Source: Polyangia bacterium (GTDB taxonomy: Bacteria > Myxococcota_A > Polyangia > Nannocystales > Nannocystaceae). Taken from it: a DNA stretch of 64,000 nt. The stretch covers positions 62,001-126,000 of the forward strand of contig JAUIFF010000011.1 in the NCBI GenBank assembly GCA_030429545.1. The letters are read 5' to 3'. The notes under the pieces were generated by a model. It was not told the DNA's origin. It searched no databases and was given only the letters and a program-made list of their open reading frames with translations. Position numbers and translations under genes: made by a program. Positions 49,601-57,942 of the stretch are shown here, piece after piece. The first letter of the stretch is position 1. The number at the start of each line of letters is the position of its first letter.

Positions 49601-50230
49601 ATATACATCTAACACGCCACCGCGAACGGCAAACGAGCCCGGATCTTCGACCACATCGACCCGGGAATAGCCGGCGCGCACAAGCCAGGTAATCGCCTCG
49701 GCCCGCACCAGCTCCTGGTCTTTTTGCCAGGTCACACAACGCTCGTAAAACCCCTCGGCGGGCATCACTCGACGCATCAGTGCGCGCAGGCTCAAGATCA
49801 CTAGCTCAGGCCCGCCGCGGGTTGGCGGCTCGCCCAGACGGGCCAACGCTGCCATGCGCAGGGCCAAAATCCGGGGGTCTGCCGCAGCATCACCGTAGGG
49901 CGAGGTATCCAACTCGGGCACAAGCAGGATCGGCCCACCCCGACGGTGATCATGTATATGCATACCTCGAAACAGGGCGACATCGGCAGCGAGGGCCCGT
50001 GCGGTCGTATCGTCGCGGGCGACATAGACAAGCGGCCCCTCGGCGTCCGGGTCGACTGCAGCCCGGGCCAGCAACAGGGCTAAAAAGCCACCTTCGGCAC
50101 CGAGCACTCGCGTCTTGCGACGGCCTCGAAGCGCGGTGAGCAATGGGCGAATGGTCGCAAGCGCAGTCGACATGAGTTGGGGTGGAGTACCACAGTCCGC
50201 CAAATCTGCACGCGACATCTGCACATACAT
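46604..50230 (-). CDS. mfd: Transcription-repair coupling factor
   Basis: Mfd pushes stalled RNA polymerase off damaged DNA and recruits UvrA. The 1,208-residue protein has a UvrB-like N-terminal module and a CarD-like RNA-polymerase-interaction domain near residue 540 (LGVGDYVVHVTHGVGRYLGL). It then has superfamily-2 translocase motifs GDVGFGKTEVALRAAF (about 687), TATPIPRTLH and DEEQRFG (about 790), and the TRCF C-terminal domain. QRAGRVGRS-type motif VI reads QLRGRVGRSRLRAHCY. ATGs at 50230, 50218 and 50173 are all possible starts. The conserved part begins after the last. Confidence 0.95.
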   Translation of the reverse strand: MYVQMSRADLADCGTPPQLMSTALATIRPLLTALRGRRKTRVLGAEGGFLALLLARAAVDPDAEGPLVYVARDDTTARALAADVALFRGMHIHDHRRGGPILLVPELDTSPYGDAAADPRILALRMAALARLGEPPTRGGPELVILSLRALMRRVMPAEGFYERCVTWQKDQELVRAEAITWLVRAGYSRVDVVEDPGSFAVRGGVLDVYPGILPYPARIELFGDDIDRIRLFDPDSQRSLREVEHITLHPARETIHTAGEPLRGRVLQLADTIEVPTSKTRQVLDNLQNGVDFFGIEALVPLYHDAMGTVLDYLPDGSRFYVDEPDALAELATRIADDWSQQYARKIENRALVAPVTGFLWDPEEIAGWLKKRPVVGQSLQLYEPKKSDARAVIRFDLQQNQQLKVEMEAARGQRGGELLRPLVDRIRGLQKTDNEDVEGPPWSVLLLAPNRTHAERLVSLLRGYGLAPTLGDELTYMQLQAPQSGETAVTVLAGHLGAGFCSPSDRLLVVSQTEIYGTMRKARKGRTRSGLSSLSQLGVGDYVVHVTHGVGRYLGLRRLDVQGMGGDYVQLEYHKGDKLYLPVYRLHEIERFVASQDRAPKLDRMGGTTFATKTRKVKQAVRQMADELLQIYAAREAAVGTAYPPLGEMYMQFEGTFPFEETPDQLTAIEAVHDDLGKPRPMDRLICGDVGFGKTEVALRAAFRVAAAGKQVAVLAPTTVLVQQHYLTFCERMRRFPIRIGCLNRFQSPARTREVIADLKAGTLDIVIGTHRLLSRDIRFADLGLLVIDEEQRFGVAQKTRFKKFKAKVDVLTLTATPIPRTLHMSLLGLREICMIMTPPVDRLAVRTYLSRNSDAVLLEGISRELARGGQVFYVVPRILGMEEHANRIRTLLPEARVLVAHGQMPGEMLEKTMVDFVEHRADVLVSTNIIESGLDIPRANTIFISRADMFGLAQLYQLRGRVGRSRLRAHCYLMVNSLERLHADAKKRMEAMQRHAELGSGFNVASEDLEIRGAGDLLGARQSGQIQAIGYEAYARILGEAVAELRGEPVIRETDPEMVFDAPAFLPEDYVEDVGQRLDFYRRLSAARELEEVSDVMAELADRYGEPPLPARHLGVWMQCKVHGRRLRALALELKGNHLGIRLGADTTLSNEVIIAAVRGSKGKLRLSGERLRATLPAVTGDDRNRQLQAALDALGALVFRVVAG

Positions 50231-50299
50231 CTCTTGCTCGGCATTTCAGGCGATGCTTGTCGAGCGTCGTTGATGCTTCAGCACGCACAAAAGTTGCCA

Positions 50300-50800
50300 G
50301 TCACGGTCGAAGGTCACAGCTTCGGCAAGGTCGCGCTACGCCGATGCCATAACTCGCCTGCACCCGACCAACGATTTGCAGCTGCGCTCCGAAGCCTCAC
50401 TCGCGCTATCACTGGTTGGAACGATGCCGATGCCGCAACTCGCCAACGCCCGAGCGCCCGACCACCGGTTCGCAGATGTGTTCCGAAGCCTCGCTCGGCG
50501 CTAGCACGGGTTGCGAACGATGCCGATGCCGCAACTCCAAACGCCCGAGCGCCCGACCACCGGTTCGCAGATGTGTTCCGAAGCCTCGCTCGGCGCTAGC
50601 ACGGGTTGCGAACGATGCCGATGCCGCAACTCCAAACGCCCGAGCGCCCGGCCACCGGTTCGCAAGTGTGTTCCGAAGCCTCGCTCGGCGCTACCGCAAC
50701 TGTTCGACCAACCGATTCGCAGATGCGTGCCAAAGCCTCGCTCGCCACTATCATCGCGGCAAAACCTGCTCAAGACCGCGGTATTGCAACTCAGTCGTCA
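50300..50800. repeat. 95-bp tandem repeats upstream of metallopeptidase gene
   Basis: A unit containing ACGATGCCGATGCCGCAACT, CGCCCGAGCGCCCGACCACC and GGTTCGCAGATGTGTTCCG starts at 50421, 50517 and 50612. The second and third units are nearly identical and the period is 95-96 bp. Degraded partial units extend on both sides, to about 50330 and 50790 (CATCGCGGC, CAAAGCCTCGCTCGC). They lie in the 656-bp gap between mfd and the metallopeptidase gene. The frame stays open through them, which falsely extends the downstream gene. Confidence 0.8.
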
Positions 50801-50886
50801 AGCAAGCGTCGAAACCTGTCAGTTGCCGACAGCGAAATTGTCCGCGCGGGCGATCCGAGCTAGGTTTTGGTGTGCCATCCCCCCGC

Positions 50887-52182
50887 ATGCCCCTCGCTTG
50901 GGTCGCTTTGGCGTTCGTTGGTGCCTGTAGTGCGCCGCCGACTCCCGCGACCGAAGTTCCTGCACCGACGGCCCAACCGCAACAGGCCACGCCCGCGCCG
51001 GCAGCCGAGCCCGCAAAAAAACCTGGCCTTGCGGTTGCCCGTGCCCGCGAGGTGACAACCCAAATCATCGCCGAGGTGGCGGCCGCCCGCGCGCTTGAGA
51101 TCACCCGGGAAGTTGCAGTTGAGGTGCGCGACCGCGATGCCCTGCGGGCGTTTGCCAAAAACTCGATGTATGAGCATCATTCCCGTGAGGAGATTCAAAA
51201 GTTCGGTCGCCTCGATGCGGCCCTCGGCGTGTTGCGGCCCGGGGTCGATGCCGAAACCGTTTTACTCGACATGATCAAAGACTCCGTGATGGGGATCTAC
51301 GATCCCAAGCAAAAGGCCCTACTCATCGGTGCCCATGTCAGCGAGGGGCAACTAGCGATGGTCGTCGGCCACGAGATTGCCCATGGCCTCCAGGACATGC
51401 ACTTTGATCTCAAAAGCATGCAGCTACCGATTCGTGGGCAAACCGATGCCGAGACCGCACGCACGATGCTGGTCGAGGGTGACGCCCAAGCTTCGTACCT
51501 CGCCTGGGTCGCGGGCGACGAGGGCCTTGCGCGAATAGGCGACGATGTGCTCGAAGCTACCAACAACCTCACGCTCGAGATTCCCGCCTCGATCGACCAC
51601 GCAATCCTGCGTCGCTCGTTGCAAATGCCCTATGCGTTTGGCACCGCCACGGTGATTCGCCTGGCCCGGCAGGACGGCTGGCAAGCTGTTGATAAGTTGT
51701 ATCAACAACTTCCCCAGACCAGCGAGCAGATGCTCCACCTCGACAAGCTGCGCGCGCGCGAACCCGCGATTGTGGTCGAACCCGACATCGAGGCCATGCT
51801 GGGCGTTTTTCCCAACTTCGAGGCGATCTGGCAGGACACCATCGGCGAGGCCTCGTTGCTGGCGATGCTGGCCGAAGTTGAGCCCTCGGTGGCGGCCCGC
51901 GACCACGCGGCCGGTTGGGGAGGCGACCGTTATGTCGCACTCGACCGCCGCGACCACCGGGCGATGGTGCCAATGATCGTCGGCGCCCTCGCCTGGGATA
52001 CCGTTGCCGATGCCGAGGCGTTCGAGCCGGCATTTCGCACCTACCTCGACCGCCAAATGCCCGAGCAATATCTGGTGGAACGTCGCGGGGCGACGGTTGT
52101 CTATGTGTTGCGAATCCCCGACCCGGCGACCCGGGCCAACATCGCCCCCAACCTGACCAAACTGTTTCGGGTCCGCTCATAG
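50887..52182 (+). CDS. Putative zinc metallopeptidase lipoprotein
   Basis: The protein has 431 residues. The ATG at 50887 gives a short signal MPLAWVALAFVGAC with a lipobox ending at Cys14, then a Pro/Ala/Thr/Gln linker. The central region has VVGHEIAHGLQDMHF, an HExxH zinc motif near residue 162, with later Glu-rich helices (ETARTMLVEGDAQA) that can supply the third ligand. A long helical C-terminal part follows. It resembles exported gluzincin-like proteins of myxobacteria. Protease activity is inferred. The frame is open upstream to 50416 but that part is made of the 95-bp tandem repeats and is not coding. Confidence 0.78.
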   Translation: MPLAWVALAFVGACSAPPTPATEVPAPTAQPQQATPAPAAEPAKKPGLAVARAREVTTQIIAEVAAARALEITREVAVEVRDRDALRAFAKNSMYEHHSREEIQKFGRLDAALGVLRPGVDAETVLLDMIKDSVMGIYDPKQKALLIGAHVSEGQLAMVVGHEIAHGLQDMHFDLKSMQLPIRGQTDAETARTMLVEGDAQASYLAWVAGDEGLARIGDDVLEATNNLTLEIPASIDHAILRRSLQMPYAFGTATVIRLARQDGWQAVDKLYQQLPQTSEQMLHLDKLRAREPAIVVEPDIEAMLGVFPNFEAIWQDTIGEASLLAMLAEVEPSVAARDHAAGWGGDRYVALDRRDHRAMVPMIVGALAWDTVADAEAFEPAFRTYLDRQMPEQYLVERRGATVVYVLRIPDPATRANIAPNLTKLFRVRS

Positions 52183-52381
52183 CGACGCTCGGTTTGTAAA
52201 TGCATCCAATCCCGACAAACTCCAGATTGGCCAAGCAGTCGCTGCCTGCGGTGGCGTGCTCCGCACACACCGACGACATTTGCACCCTGTCGCGGCCCGG
52301 GCGTTTGCAGTGTATTTTTAACGACAAACTTGGGTCACAGCTGAATCATTTGCCCCGGTAGCTGCGTTCCAACTCGAGCCT

Positions 52382-54319
52382 ATGGCAGTGCAGACACAGC
52401 CCCACAACCCAGCGCACATCAAACGGCGCGTCGACGCGGTCCTCAGGCGCCAGCGGTTTGCCGACATTTTGTGGGGGCTGACACGTGTCGCCCTCCCCTG
52501 TGGCCTGGTGCTGGCGGCTGTCGCCATCGTGGTTGCTCGCCTGGGAGATCTACCAATTTCGTTGGCCTGGGTCGGTATCACCCCGCTGCTCGGTGTGCTC
52601 GGGTGGGCCTGGTTTCGCCCGCGATCGCAGCGCGCCGCCGCCCGTGTACTCGACCAGCACTATGACCTCAAAGACATGCTGGGCAACGCCCTCGAGTTTG
52701 CCGCCGGCAAGGTTCGCGGGCCCAAACACGCCGCCCAAGCCGAGATGATCGCGCTGTTGGTCGCCGAGGCCGACGGACGGGCATCGACCATCGACCCGCG
52801 CCCCTCCGTCCCGCTTTCGCTGCCGCGGGTGAGCAGCCGCGAACTCGTTGCAGCTGCATTGTTTGCCACCGCCCTGCTGGTGCCACTACCCCACGACGAT
52901 CCGGCCGATGCCGTCGACCAAAACGATCCGTCTGCGACCGAGCAAACCAACGAAGCCGCGGCCAAGCCCGTCGACATGGCCCTCGCCGAGCCCCTGCGCG
53001 AGGACCTTCGCTCACTCAAAAAAGGCGACGACCAGGCCGCCCAGGTCGCCGACGCAGTGCTCGACATTTTAGATGCCTATGCAAAAGGTGAGCTCGACCG
53101 TGAGGCCGCCTACGCCCAACTCGAGCAACTCGAAGATCTTTTGCAAACAGCCGAGGATGAGTTTGAAGCCTCACTCGACGAGGATCCTGCCCTGCTTGCT
53201 GAGGGCATGCGCCGCCTCGCCGAAGCCCTCGAGCAGGAGGAGCTCACCGAGGAGGCCGGCCGCGCACTCGGCAACGGCAAGAGCGATAAGCTCGAAGAGG
53301 AACTGCAAAAAGCTGCACAAAAAGCCGAGGAGGGTGGCGACGAGGCCGAGCGTGCCCTCAAACGGGCGATGGAGGCAGCCGAGCGCGCCCTCAAAAAAAC
53401 CGCCGAGCAAAAGACCGGCACGAGCGACCAACTCAGCGAGGCCGAGCGCCGGCTCAAGCGACAAAAAAAGCAACCTCACCCCGATTCGAAGGAACAAGAA
53501 CGCCGCCTCAAGAAGTTGCAAAAGCGGGTCGAGCAACTGCGTCGCCAGCAAGAGCGCGAGCAAAAAGCCCGCGACCGACTCGAAAAACTGCGCCGCCAGG
53601 CCCAGCAGGCCGGGCAACGCGGCAAGGGCCAGCAGGGTGCCCAAAAACGTCGGGACAGCCTGCAAAAACTCAGCCGCGGGGCTTCGGGAGCACAAAACAA
53701 AGCCCGCAAAGCACGGCGCCTAGGCCAGGCCCGCGACAACTACGAAGAGGCCCGCACATTCATCCGCAGGTCGGGTAAAAACGGCAACAAACAGGGCAAG
53801 CGCAAACAACAAATGAAGCGTTTTTCCAAGGCGGCCAAGGGTAAAAAAGGCAAGGACGGGAAGAACGGCAAAAACGGCAAGAAGGGAAAGAAAGGTCCCA
53901 CCCTGCTGGTCGAAGGCGATGTTGGGGACGGCGAGCCCGATGAAATGCTGTTGATGGACGGCCAGGACGGCCAAGGCGGTCAGGGTGAGGGCCAGGGCGA
54001 TGGCGATGGCGGCAGTGAGTTTGTTGCAGCATCACCGAGTGATAACTACGGCGATGGCTCGACCGACCCGCTCGGAGAAGCCAGCGACATGAAGGTCCGC
54101 CACCGCAATGTCCGGTTCAACCCCGAACATGGCCGTGGAGCCACCCGGGCCGAGGTCATCTCGACCGCGAGCCAAGATGGGTTTGCCACCACGAGCTATG
54201 CCGATGTCTACAAGGACTACAAGTCGTTTGCCCAAAGCGCCCTCGATACCGAGGCCCTGCCCGCGGCTGAGCGCCGTCGGGTCAAACGCTACTTTCAGCT
54301 GATTCAGCCGCGACGCTAG
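52382..54319 (+). CDS. Membrane-anchored coiled-coil protein (DUF4175-like plan)
   Basis: The 645-residue protein has two N-terminal TM helices (about residues 34-58 and 60-78) and another hydrophobic stretch near 155. A very long charged coiled coil follows (about 270-480, rich in Lys, Glu, Gln, Arg). Then come a Lys/Gly/Asn tract (KKGKDGKNGKNGKKGKK), a Gly/Asp/Gln-rich stretch, and a C-terminal motif YADVYKDYKSFAQSALDTEALPAAERRRVKRYF. That ending resembles proteins found next to MoxR ATPases and von Willebrand A proteins, but none of those partners is adjacent here. Function is unknown and a scaffold role in the envelope is a guess. Confidence 0.7.
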   Translation: MAVQTQPHNPAHIKRRVDAVLRRQRFADILWGLTRVALPCGLVLAAVAIVVARLGDLPISLAWVGITPLLGVLGWAWFRPRSQRAAARVLDQHYDLKDMLGNALEFAAGKVRGPKHAAQAEMIALLVAEADGRASTIDPRPSVPLSLPRVSSRELVAAALFATALLVPLPHDDPADAVDQNDPSATEQTNEAAAKPVDMALAEPLREDLRSLKKGDDQAAQVADAVLDILDAYAKGELDREAAYAQLEQLEDLLQTAEDEFEASLDEDPALLAEGMRRLAEALEQEELTEEAGRALGNGKSDKLEEELQKAAQKAEEGGDEAERALKRAMEAAERALKKTAEQKTGTSDQLSEAERRLKRQKKQPHPDSKEQERRLKKLQKRVEQLRRQQEREQKARDRLEKLRRQAQQAGQRGKGQQGAQKRRDSLQKLSRGASGAQNKARKARRLGQARDNYEEARTFIRRSGKNGNKQGKRKQQMKRFSKAAKGKKGKDGKNGKNGKKGKKGPTLLVEGDVGDGEPDEMLLMDGQDGQGGQGEGQGDGDGGSEFVAASPSDNYGDGSTDPLGEASDMKVRHRNVRFNPEHGRGATRAEVISTASQDGFATTSYADVYKDYKSFAQSALDTEALPAAERRRVKRYFQLIQPRR

Positions 54320-54370
54320 CTCGGCATGCAGATACAAATAGTTTCCCGGATGCGCCAACCCGGGAGGTGA

Positions 54371-54471
54371 TGTCGCGGACAGGTCACCGACCCAACCTTG
54401 TGTTACCGAGTTGTCACGTTGGCTTGTGACAGAGGCAACGACCTGTCACCCGGGTGTCACGCTTGTGTCAA
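54371..54471 (+). promoter_or_regulatory. Pho-box-like direct-repeat array upstream of the regulator gene
   Basis: TGTCAC at 54444, TGTCAC at 54455 and TGTCAA at 54466 are spaced exactly 11 bp apart, ending 33 bp before the ATG at 54505. A second set lies upstream: TGTTAC at 54401 and TGTCAC at 54412 (11 bp), with TGTCGC at 54371 and GGTCAC at 54382 (11 bp). PhoB-type regulators bind TGTCA repeats at this spacing, one helical turn apart. The downstream gene encodes such a regulator, so autoregulation is likely. Confidence 0.72.
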
Positions 54472-54504
54472 CGATGTGAGACCTCTGGCCTGTAAGTCAT
54501 CAGC

Positions 54505-55197
54505 ATGGAGTCCTGCACGATCCTGATCGTCGACGATGAGCCCGATCTGGTTGATGCCCTGCGCTTTCGCCTCGAGCAGGAGGGCTATCGAACCCTGTCC
54601 GCCCACGATGGTGCGACTGCTCAGGAGCTGCTCTCCCGCCAACCACTTCCCGACCTCGTGCTGCTCGACCTGATGCTCCCCGATATCTCGGGCACGGAGA
54701 TCTGCCGTCAACTGCGGATGAGCGAACGGACCCGCAGCCTGCCGGTAATGATGGTGAGTGCCCGCAGCGACGAGATCGACCGGGTCGTCGGGTTTGAGAT
54801 CGGCGCCGATGATTATGTCGTCAAGCCGTTTAGTACCCGCGAGCTGCTGCTGCGGATCAAGGCGATCCTCCGTCGCCGTACCAGCGAATCGTCCCCCACC
54901 GAGGAGCGGCTACTCGACCGCCTGCGCATCGACTTTGGCGGGCACCAGGTTTGGGTCGACGACAATCGCGTCAGTTTGACGGCCCTCGAATTTCGCCTGC
55001 TGTCGACCCTCGTTGCTCGCCAGGGCCGGGTCCAAACCCGCGACACGTTGCTGAGTGATGTCTGGGGCGTGCGGGTCGATGTCACCACGCGCACGGTCGA
55101 CACCCACGTCCAGCGGCTGCGTAAAAAACTCGGCGAAGCCGGCCACTACATCGAAACCCTACGCGGTGTGGGCTACCGGTTTCAGCTTTCGACCTAG
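54505..55197 (+). CDS. OmpR/PhoB-family response regulator
   Basis: The 230-residue protein has a receiver domain with acidic pocket Asp10-Asp11, phosphoacceptor Asp55 (LLDLMLP) and Lys107 (YVVKPF). It is followed by a winged-helix DNA-binding domain (LTALEFRLLSTLVARQGRV, VDTHVQRLRKKLGEAG, LRGVGYRF). Architecture and the Pho-box-like array in front suggest a PhoB-type phosphate or related stress regulator, but no phoR-like kinase, pst or phoU gene is near. It is thus orphan in this window. I leave the symbol blank because the name PhoB depends on function. Confidence 0.9.
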   Translation: MESCTILIVDDEPDLVDALRFRLEQEGYRTLSAHDGATAQELLSRQPLPDLVLLDLMLPDISGTEICRQLRMSERTRSLPVMMVSARSDEIDRVVGFEIGADDYVVKPFSTRELLLRIKAILRRRTSESSPTEERLLDRLRIDFGGHQVWVDDNRVSLTALEFRLLSTLVARQGRVQTRDTLLSDVWGVRVDVTTRTVDTHVQRLRKKLGEAGHYIETLRGVGYRFQLST

Positions 55198-55239
55198 CCC
55201 GGCGACGGCGCGAGTAAACGTGCAGATACAGTTAATTAA

Positions 55240-55977
55240 CTAGCGCCCGCCGTAGCGCCTGTTTCGCAGGAAAAATGCCCGGGCCTCGAGCCGCATGGTC
55301 GCCCCCTGACGGTGGGTAAACCGCTGAATCCGACCGCGTCGACACGAACACATAAGGTTGCGATGGCCGCGGTCGTGGTCGAGCCCAAACAGGTGGCCAA
55401 CCTCGTGGGCCAGCGTGGTCGACGGGGCGTCGCTGTTGATCGTGATGTATTCGCGGTGCCGTAGGTTTCGCCGTAACCCGCGGTAGCGCCAGTGCATCCC
55501 CCGCACCGAACGATCGCTGCGGGCGATCGAACCGAGCTCTAGGTGGTCGACAAAAAACACATGAACCGTGCCATCGAGGGCTGCGTATTGGGCGAGCTTT
55601 CGCCGGTCCCGTCGCCGCGTGATCGAGTTGAAGCCCTTGGGCATGCGCCAGACTTTGTGAACCACAACTTCGATCCCGTGACGGGCCAGTGCCCGGTTGG
55701 CCCGATCGACCGCACGATTGAGACGCCAAAGCGTTCGGCTTTGATGCTCGTGCTCGGTGGCGAGATGGACCGTCAGCGGCACCAAGATCTTAGAATGTGA
55801 ATGTACATGGGTTTGTTGAGGTTTCTGGTACAGGTCCGGCACCCGATGGCCATCGCCGGCAACTGCCATCGCCGAAGAGCTCACTGTCATGGTTGCCCCA
55901 AATACCAGCGTACAAATCGTGTTTCGCAGTGTTTGTTGCCGGCCCGCTGACCTTCGACCTGTCGTAAGAAACATCAC
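55240..55977 (-). CDS. Secreted metzincin-type zinc metallopeptidase
   Basis: The protein has 245 residues. The signal peptide has a hydrophobic core around residues 20-38 and a cut near AMAVAG. The zinc site HEVGHLFGLDH (HExxHxxGxxH) lies near residue 190, and a following NLMCS provides the Met-turn, so the fold is metzincin (matrixin- or archaelysin-like). The region between is very rich in Arg and His. It is probably an exported protease, and the substrate is unknown. It converges with the response-regulator gene, 42 bp apart. Confidence 0.82.
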   Translation of the reverse strand: MMFLTTGRRSAGRQQTLRNTICTLVFGATMTVSSSAMAVAGDGHRVPDLYQKPQQTHVHSHSKILVPLTVHLATEHEHQSRTLWRLNRAVDRANRALARHGIEVVVHKVWRMPKGFNSITRRRDRRKLAQYAALDGTVHVFFVDHLELGSIARSDRSVRGMHWRYRGLRRNLRHREYITINSDAPSTTLAHEVGHLFGLDHDRGHRNLMCSCRRGRIQRFTHRQGATMRLEARAFFLRNRRYGGR

Positions 55978-56272
55978 CTACCACTCGAGTGTGACCCGAA
56001 ACGACAGCGTAGAAAACTCGCGAAGATGAACTTTGGCGGGTCATGTCGGAGGCGGGGTGACCACAACCGCAGTCGCGCATACACGTACTCGCGGCGATTT
56101 GTGCATTTGCAAGCACGTGGCAACCAGAAAACTGATGCAACAAGTGCCTCGTCGAGCACATCCCGCGCCCCACCTCACCGTCCGCAAAGGACTGGCGAAA
56201 CCATTGCGCCACCGGCCCCCGAGCTTTCGCTACTGGCGTGAGAGCGTGCAGATGTCCTGCTACCATCCAGGT

Positions 56273-57064
56273 ATGTTTCGATTTGGTTCGGACTCCGCCA
56301 AAGCATCCCCCGAGTTTGTCCCCGCAGATGACGCGCGCGCGTGGGTGGCAGACGGACTTCGCGATGTGGTGGCCGCCCTAGGCCCGGTTGCCGAGGCCCC
56401 CCGTCGGGTTGTGGTCCCACCGGCCCGGAGCACCCCACGCGACCCCGACAGTCTGTTTGAACTGATCTGCGAGACCCAAAGCGTGATCGACCAGGACGAC
56501 CTCGAGTTCACGATGCTCGAGCCCAACAGCGATCCCAAGCGCTCGCCGCTGCCACCTGGTGCCATTCCCCTCGGCAGTCCCGAGGGACATATGATGCACA
56601 CGTTCCGCCGTGGCAAAGAACTGATGCTGCTGGTGATGCCCCCGGTGTTTCGCTCGCCCGAGCTGTTGTTTGGCAACCTCGCGCGCGAGCTCGGGCGCAT
56701 GGGCCTGGTCCAGCGCGGGTTTGATGACGGTGTTGGCGAGCTCGAGGCCGAAGCCGCGGCCGAACTCGCGGGCATTGCCCTGGGTATGGGCGTTTGGGTG
56801 GCCAATGGTGCCTACATGTTTGAGAACGCCTGTTGCGGTGGGGGGTGCGGCATCGATCTACGTGGCATCCAGGCAGCCCTGTCGATGCCCGAAGCCTGTT
56901 TTGCCCTCGCGCTCGACGGTCAGCGCAAGGGGATCTCCCGTCGCCATATCGTTCGGTCCTTGTCACCGACACAAAAAAGCGCGCTCAAGCAAAACTGGAA
57001 GATCTCCAATCGCTCGCTACCGGCCCTCGCCGCACCGCCATCACCCGCGGCCCTCGCAGGCTAG
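56273..57064 (+). CDS. Unknown soluble protein, possible degenerate metallopeptidase-like
   Basis: This 263-residue protein has no signal peptide or TM segment. A helix GNLARELGRMGLV followed by GVGELEAEAAAELAGIALGMG resembles the HExxH-plus-Glu helix pair of small metallopeptidases, but the zinc histidines are missing. This is only a shape similarity. A Cys-rich turn (ENACCGGGCGIDL) follows, then a short basic helix region (ISRRHIVRSLSPTQKSALKQ). The start is taken at the ATG 56273, and an in-frame ATG at 56252 is also possible. The 295-bp gap before it shows nothing I can name. Confidence 0.6.
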   Translation: MFRFGSDSAKASPEFVPADDARAWVADGLRDVVAALGPVAEAPRRVVVPPARSTPRDPDSLFELICETQSVIDQDDLEFTMLEPNSDPKRSPLPPGAIPLGSPEGHMMHTFRRGKELMLLVMPPVFRSPELLFGNLARELGRMGLVQRGFDDGVGELEAEAAAELAGIALGMGVWVANGAYMFENACCGGGCGIDLRGIQAALSMPEACFALALDGQRKGISRRHIVRSLSPTQKSALKQNWKISNRSLPALAAPPSPAALAG

Positions 57065-57088
57065 GTGTAGACACATCTTTGTCCACAA

Positions 57089-57111
57089 CCGGTGCTGCTA
57101 GGTGGCACCGG
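57089..57111. terminator. Weak hairpin between convergent genes
   Basis: CCGGTGC at 57089-57095 pairs with GCACCGG at 57105-57111 around a 9-base loop. It overlaps the last codons of the VOC-family gene and lies 25 bp after the stop of the gene on the other strand. Confidence 0.35.
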
Positions 57112-57589
57112 AGTATTGTTGTTCATACATCGAAAATGCACGAATCACTTCGGCCGGGGCCTGCACGAGTTCGATCAGCACACCCGCGCCGCCCTGCGGC
57201 TTGGCTTCGTTGCCCTTGGGGTGGATAAAGCAAACATCAAACCCGGCGGCGCCCTTGCGGATCCCACCCGGAGTAAAACGAACGCCCTTGCTGTCGAGCC
57301 AATCGACCGCGGCGCGCAGGTCGTCGACCCACAGGCCCACATGATTGAGGGCGGGTTGGTGCACCCGGGGCCGTGCCTCGGGGTCGACCGGCTGCATCAG
57401 ATCAACCTCGACCGCCAACGGCCCGGCGCCGACCTTACAGATCTCCTCGTCGACGTTCTCGCGTTCGCTGCGGTAGGTACCGTGCGGTTCAAGACCCAGG
57501 AGGTCGACCCACAGGTCGCGTAGCTGCTGCCGTTGGGTATGACCGACGGCAATTTGTTGAATGCCGAGAACGCGGAACGGACGGGACAT
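57098..57589 (-). CDS. VOC/glyoxalase-family metalloenzyme
   Basis: This 163-residue protein is built of two beta-alpha-beta-beta-beta modules. Likely metal ligands are Gln in LGIQQIAVG (where many members have His), Glu/Asp in AVEVDLM, His in LNHVGLWVDD and Glu in GVLIELVQ. The layout and the WLDSKGVRF segment recall methylmalonyl-CoA epimerase and glyoxalase I. An activity cannot be chosen from sequence alone. No methylmalonyl-CoA mutase gene is adjacent. Confidence 0.78.
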   Translation of the reverse strand: MSRPFRVLGIQQIAVGHTQRQQLRDLWVDLLGLEPHGTYRSERENVDEEICKVGAGPLAVEVDLMQPVDPEARPRVHQPALNHVGLWVDDLRAAVDWLDSKGVRFTPGGIRKGAAGFDVCFIHPKGNEAKPQGGAGVLIELVQAPAEVIRAFSMYEQQYSGAT

Positions 57590-57800
57590 CGCCGGAGTGT
57601 ATCGGCTCGGCTGGCGGCGGTATGCGTGGGAAATCTCTCCTGTTGCCTGCCGGTGTTGTCGAGCTCAAACCATTGGCCACATCGTCCCGCGACAGGCGTG
57701 TTGTCGATGTTGGGCAAATCGAGGCAACCTGCGACCAACAAAAAAAATTCGGTCGGGGGCTTTTCAAGCCGCGCGAAATATGTAGGATTCACCCCCCATC

Positions 57801-57873
57801 GGGCCCGTAGCTCAATTGGCAGAGCAAGGGACTCTTAATCCCTGGGTTGAAGGTTCGATTCCTTCCGGGCTCA
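57801..57873 (+). tRNA. tRNA-Lys (anticodon CTT)
   Basis: These 73 nt fold into a full cloverleaf: acceptor GGGCCCG/CGGGCTC with one G-U, D arm GCTC-AATTGGCA-GAGC, anticodon stem AGGGA/TCCCT with loop CTCTTAA (anticodon CTT), T arm GAAGG-TTCGATT-CCTTC, and discriminator A. The CCA end is not encoded. A perfect terminator hairpin follows 5 bp later. Confidence 0.97.
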
Positions 57874-57878
57874 TCTCG

Positions 57879-57911
57879 CAAGACTCCGCAAACTGCGGAG
57901 TCTTGTTTTTT
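57879..57911 (+). terminator. Rho-independent terminator after tRNA-Lys
   Basis: CAAGACTCCGCA pairs perfectly with TGCGGAGTCTTG (12 bp) around the loop AAC, followed by six Ts. It is the clearest intrinsic terminator in the window. Confidence 0.95.
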
Positions 57912-57942
57912 ATGGCCCCATAAAACCCGCTAGGCTGCGGGC

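Noticed and set aside
50416..50886. Upstream in-frame extension of the metallopeptidase gene
   Set aside because: It consists of 95-bp tandem repeats whose period is not a codon multiple. The lipoprotein signal peptide starts at 50887.
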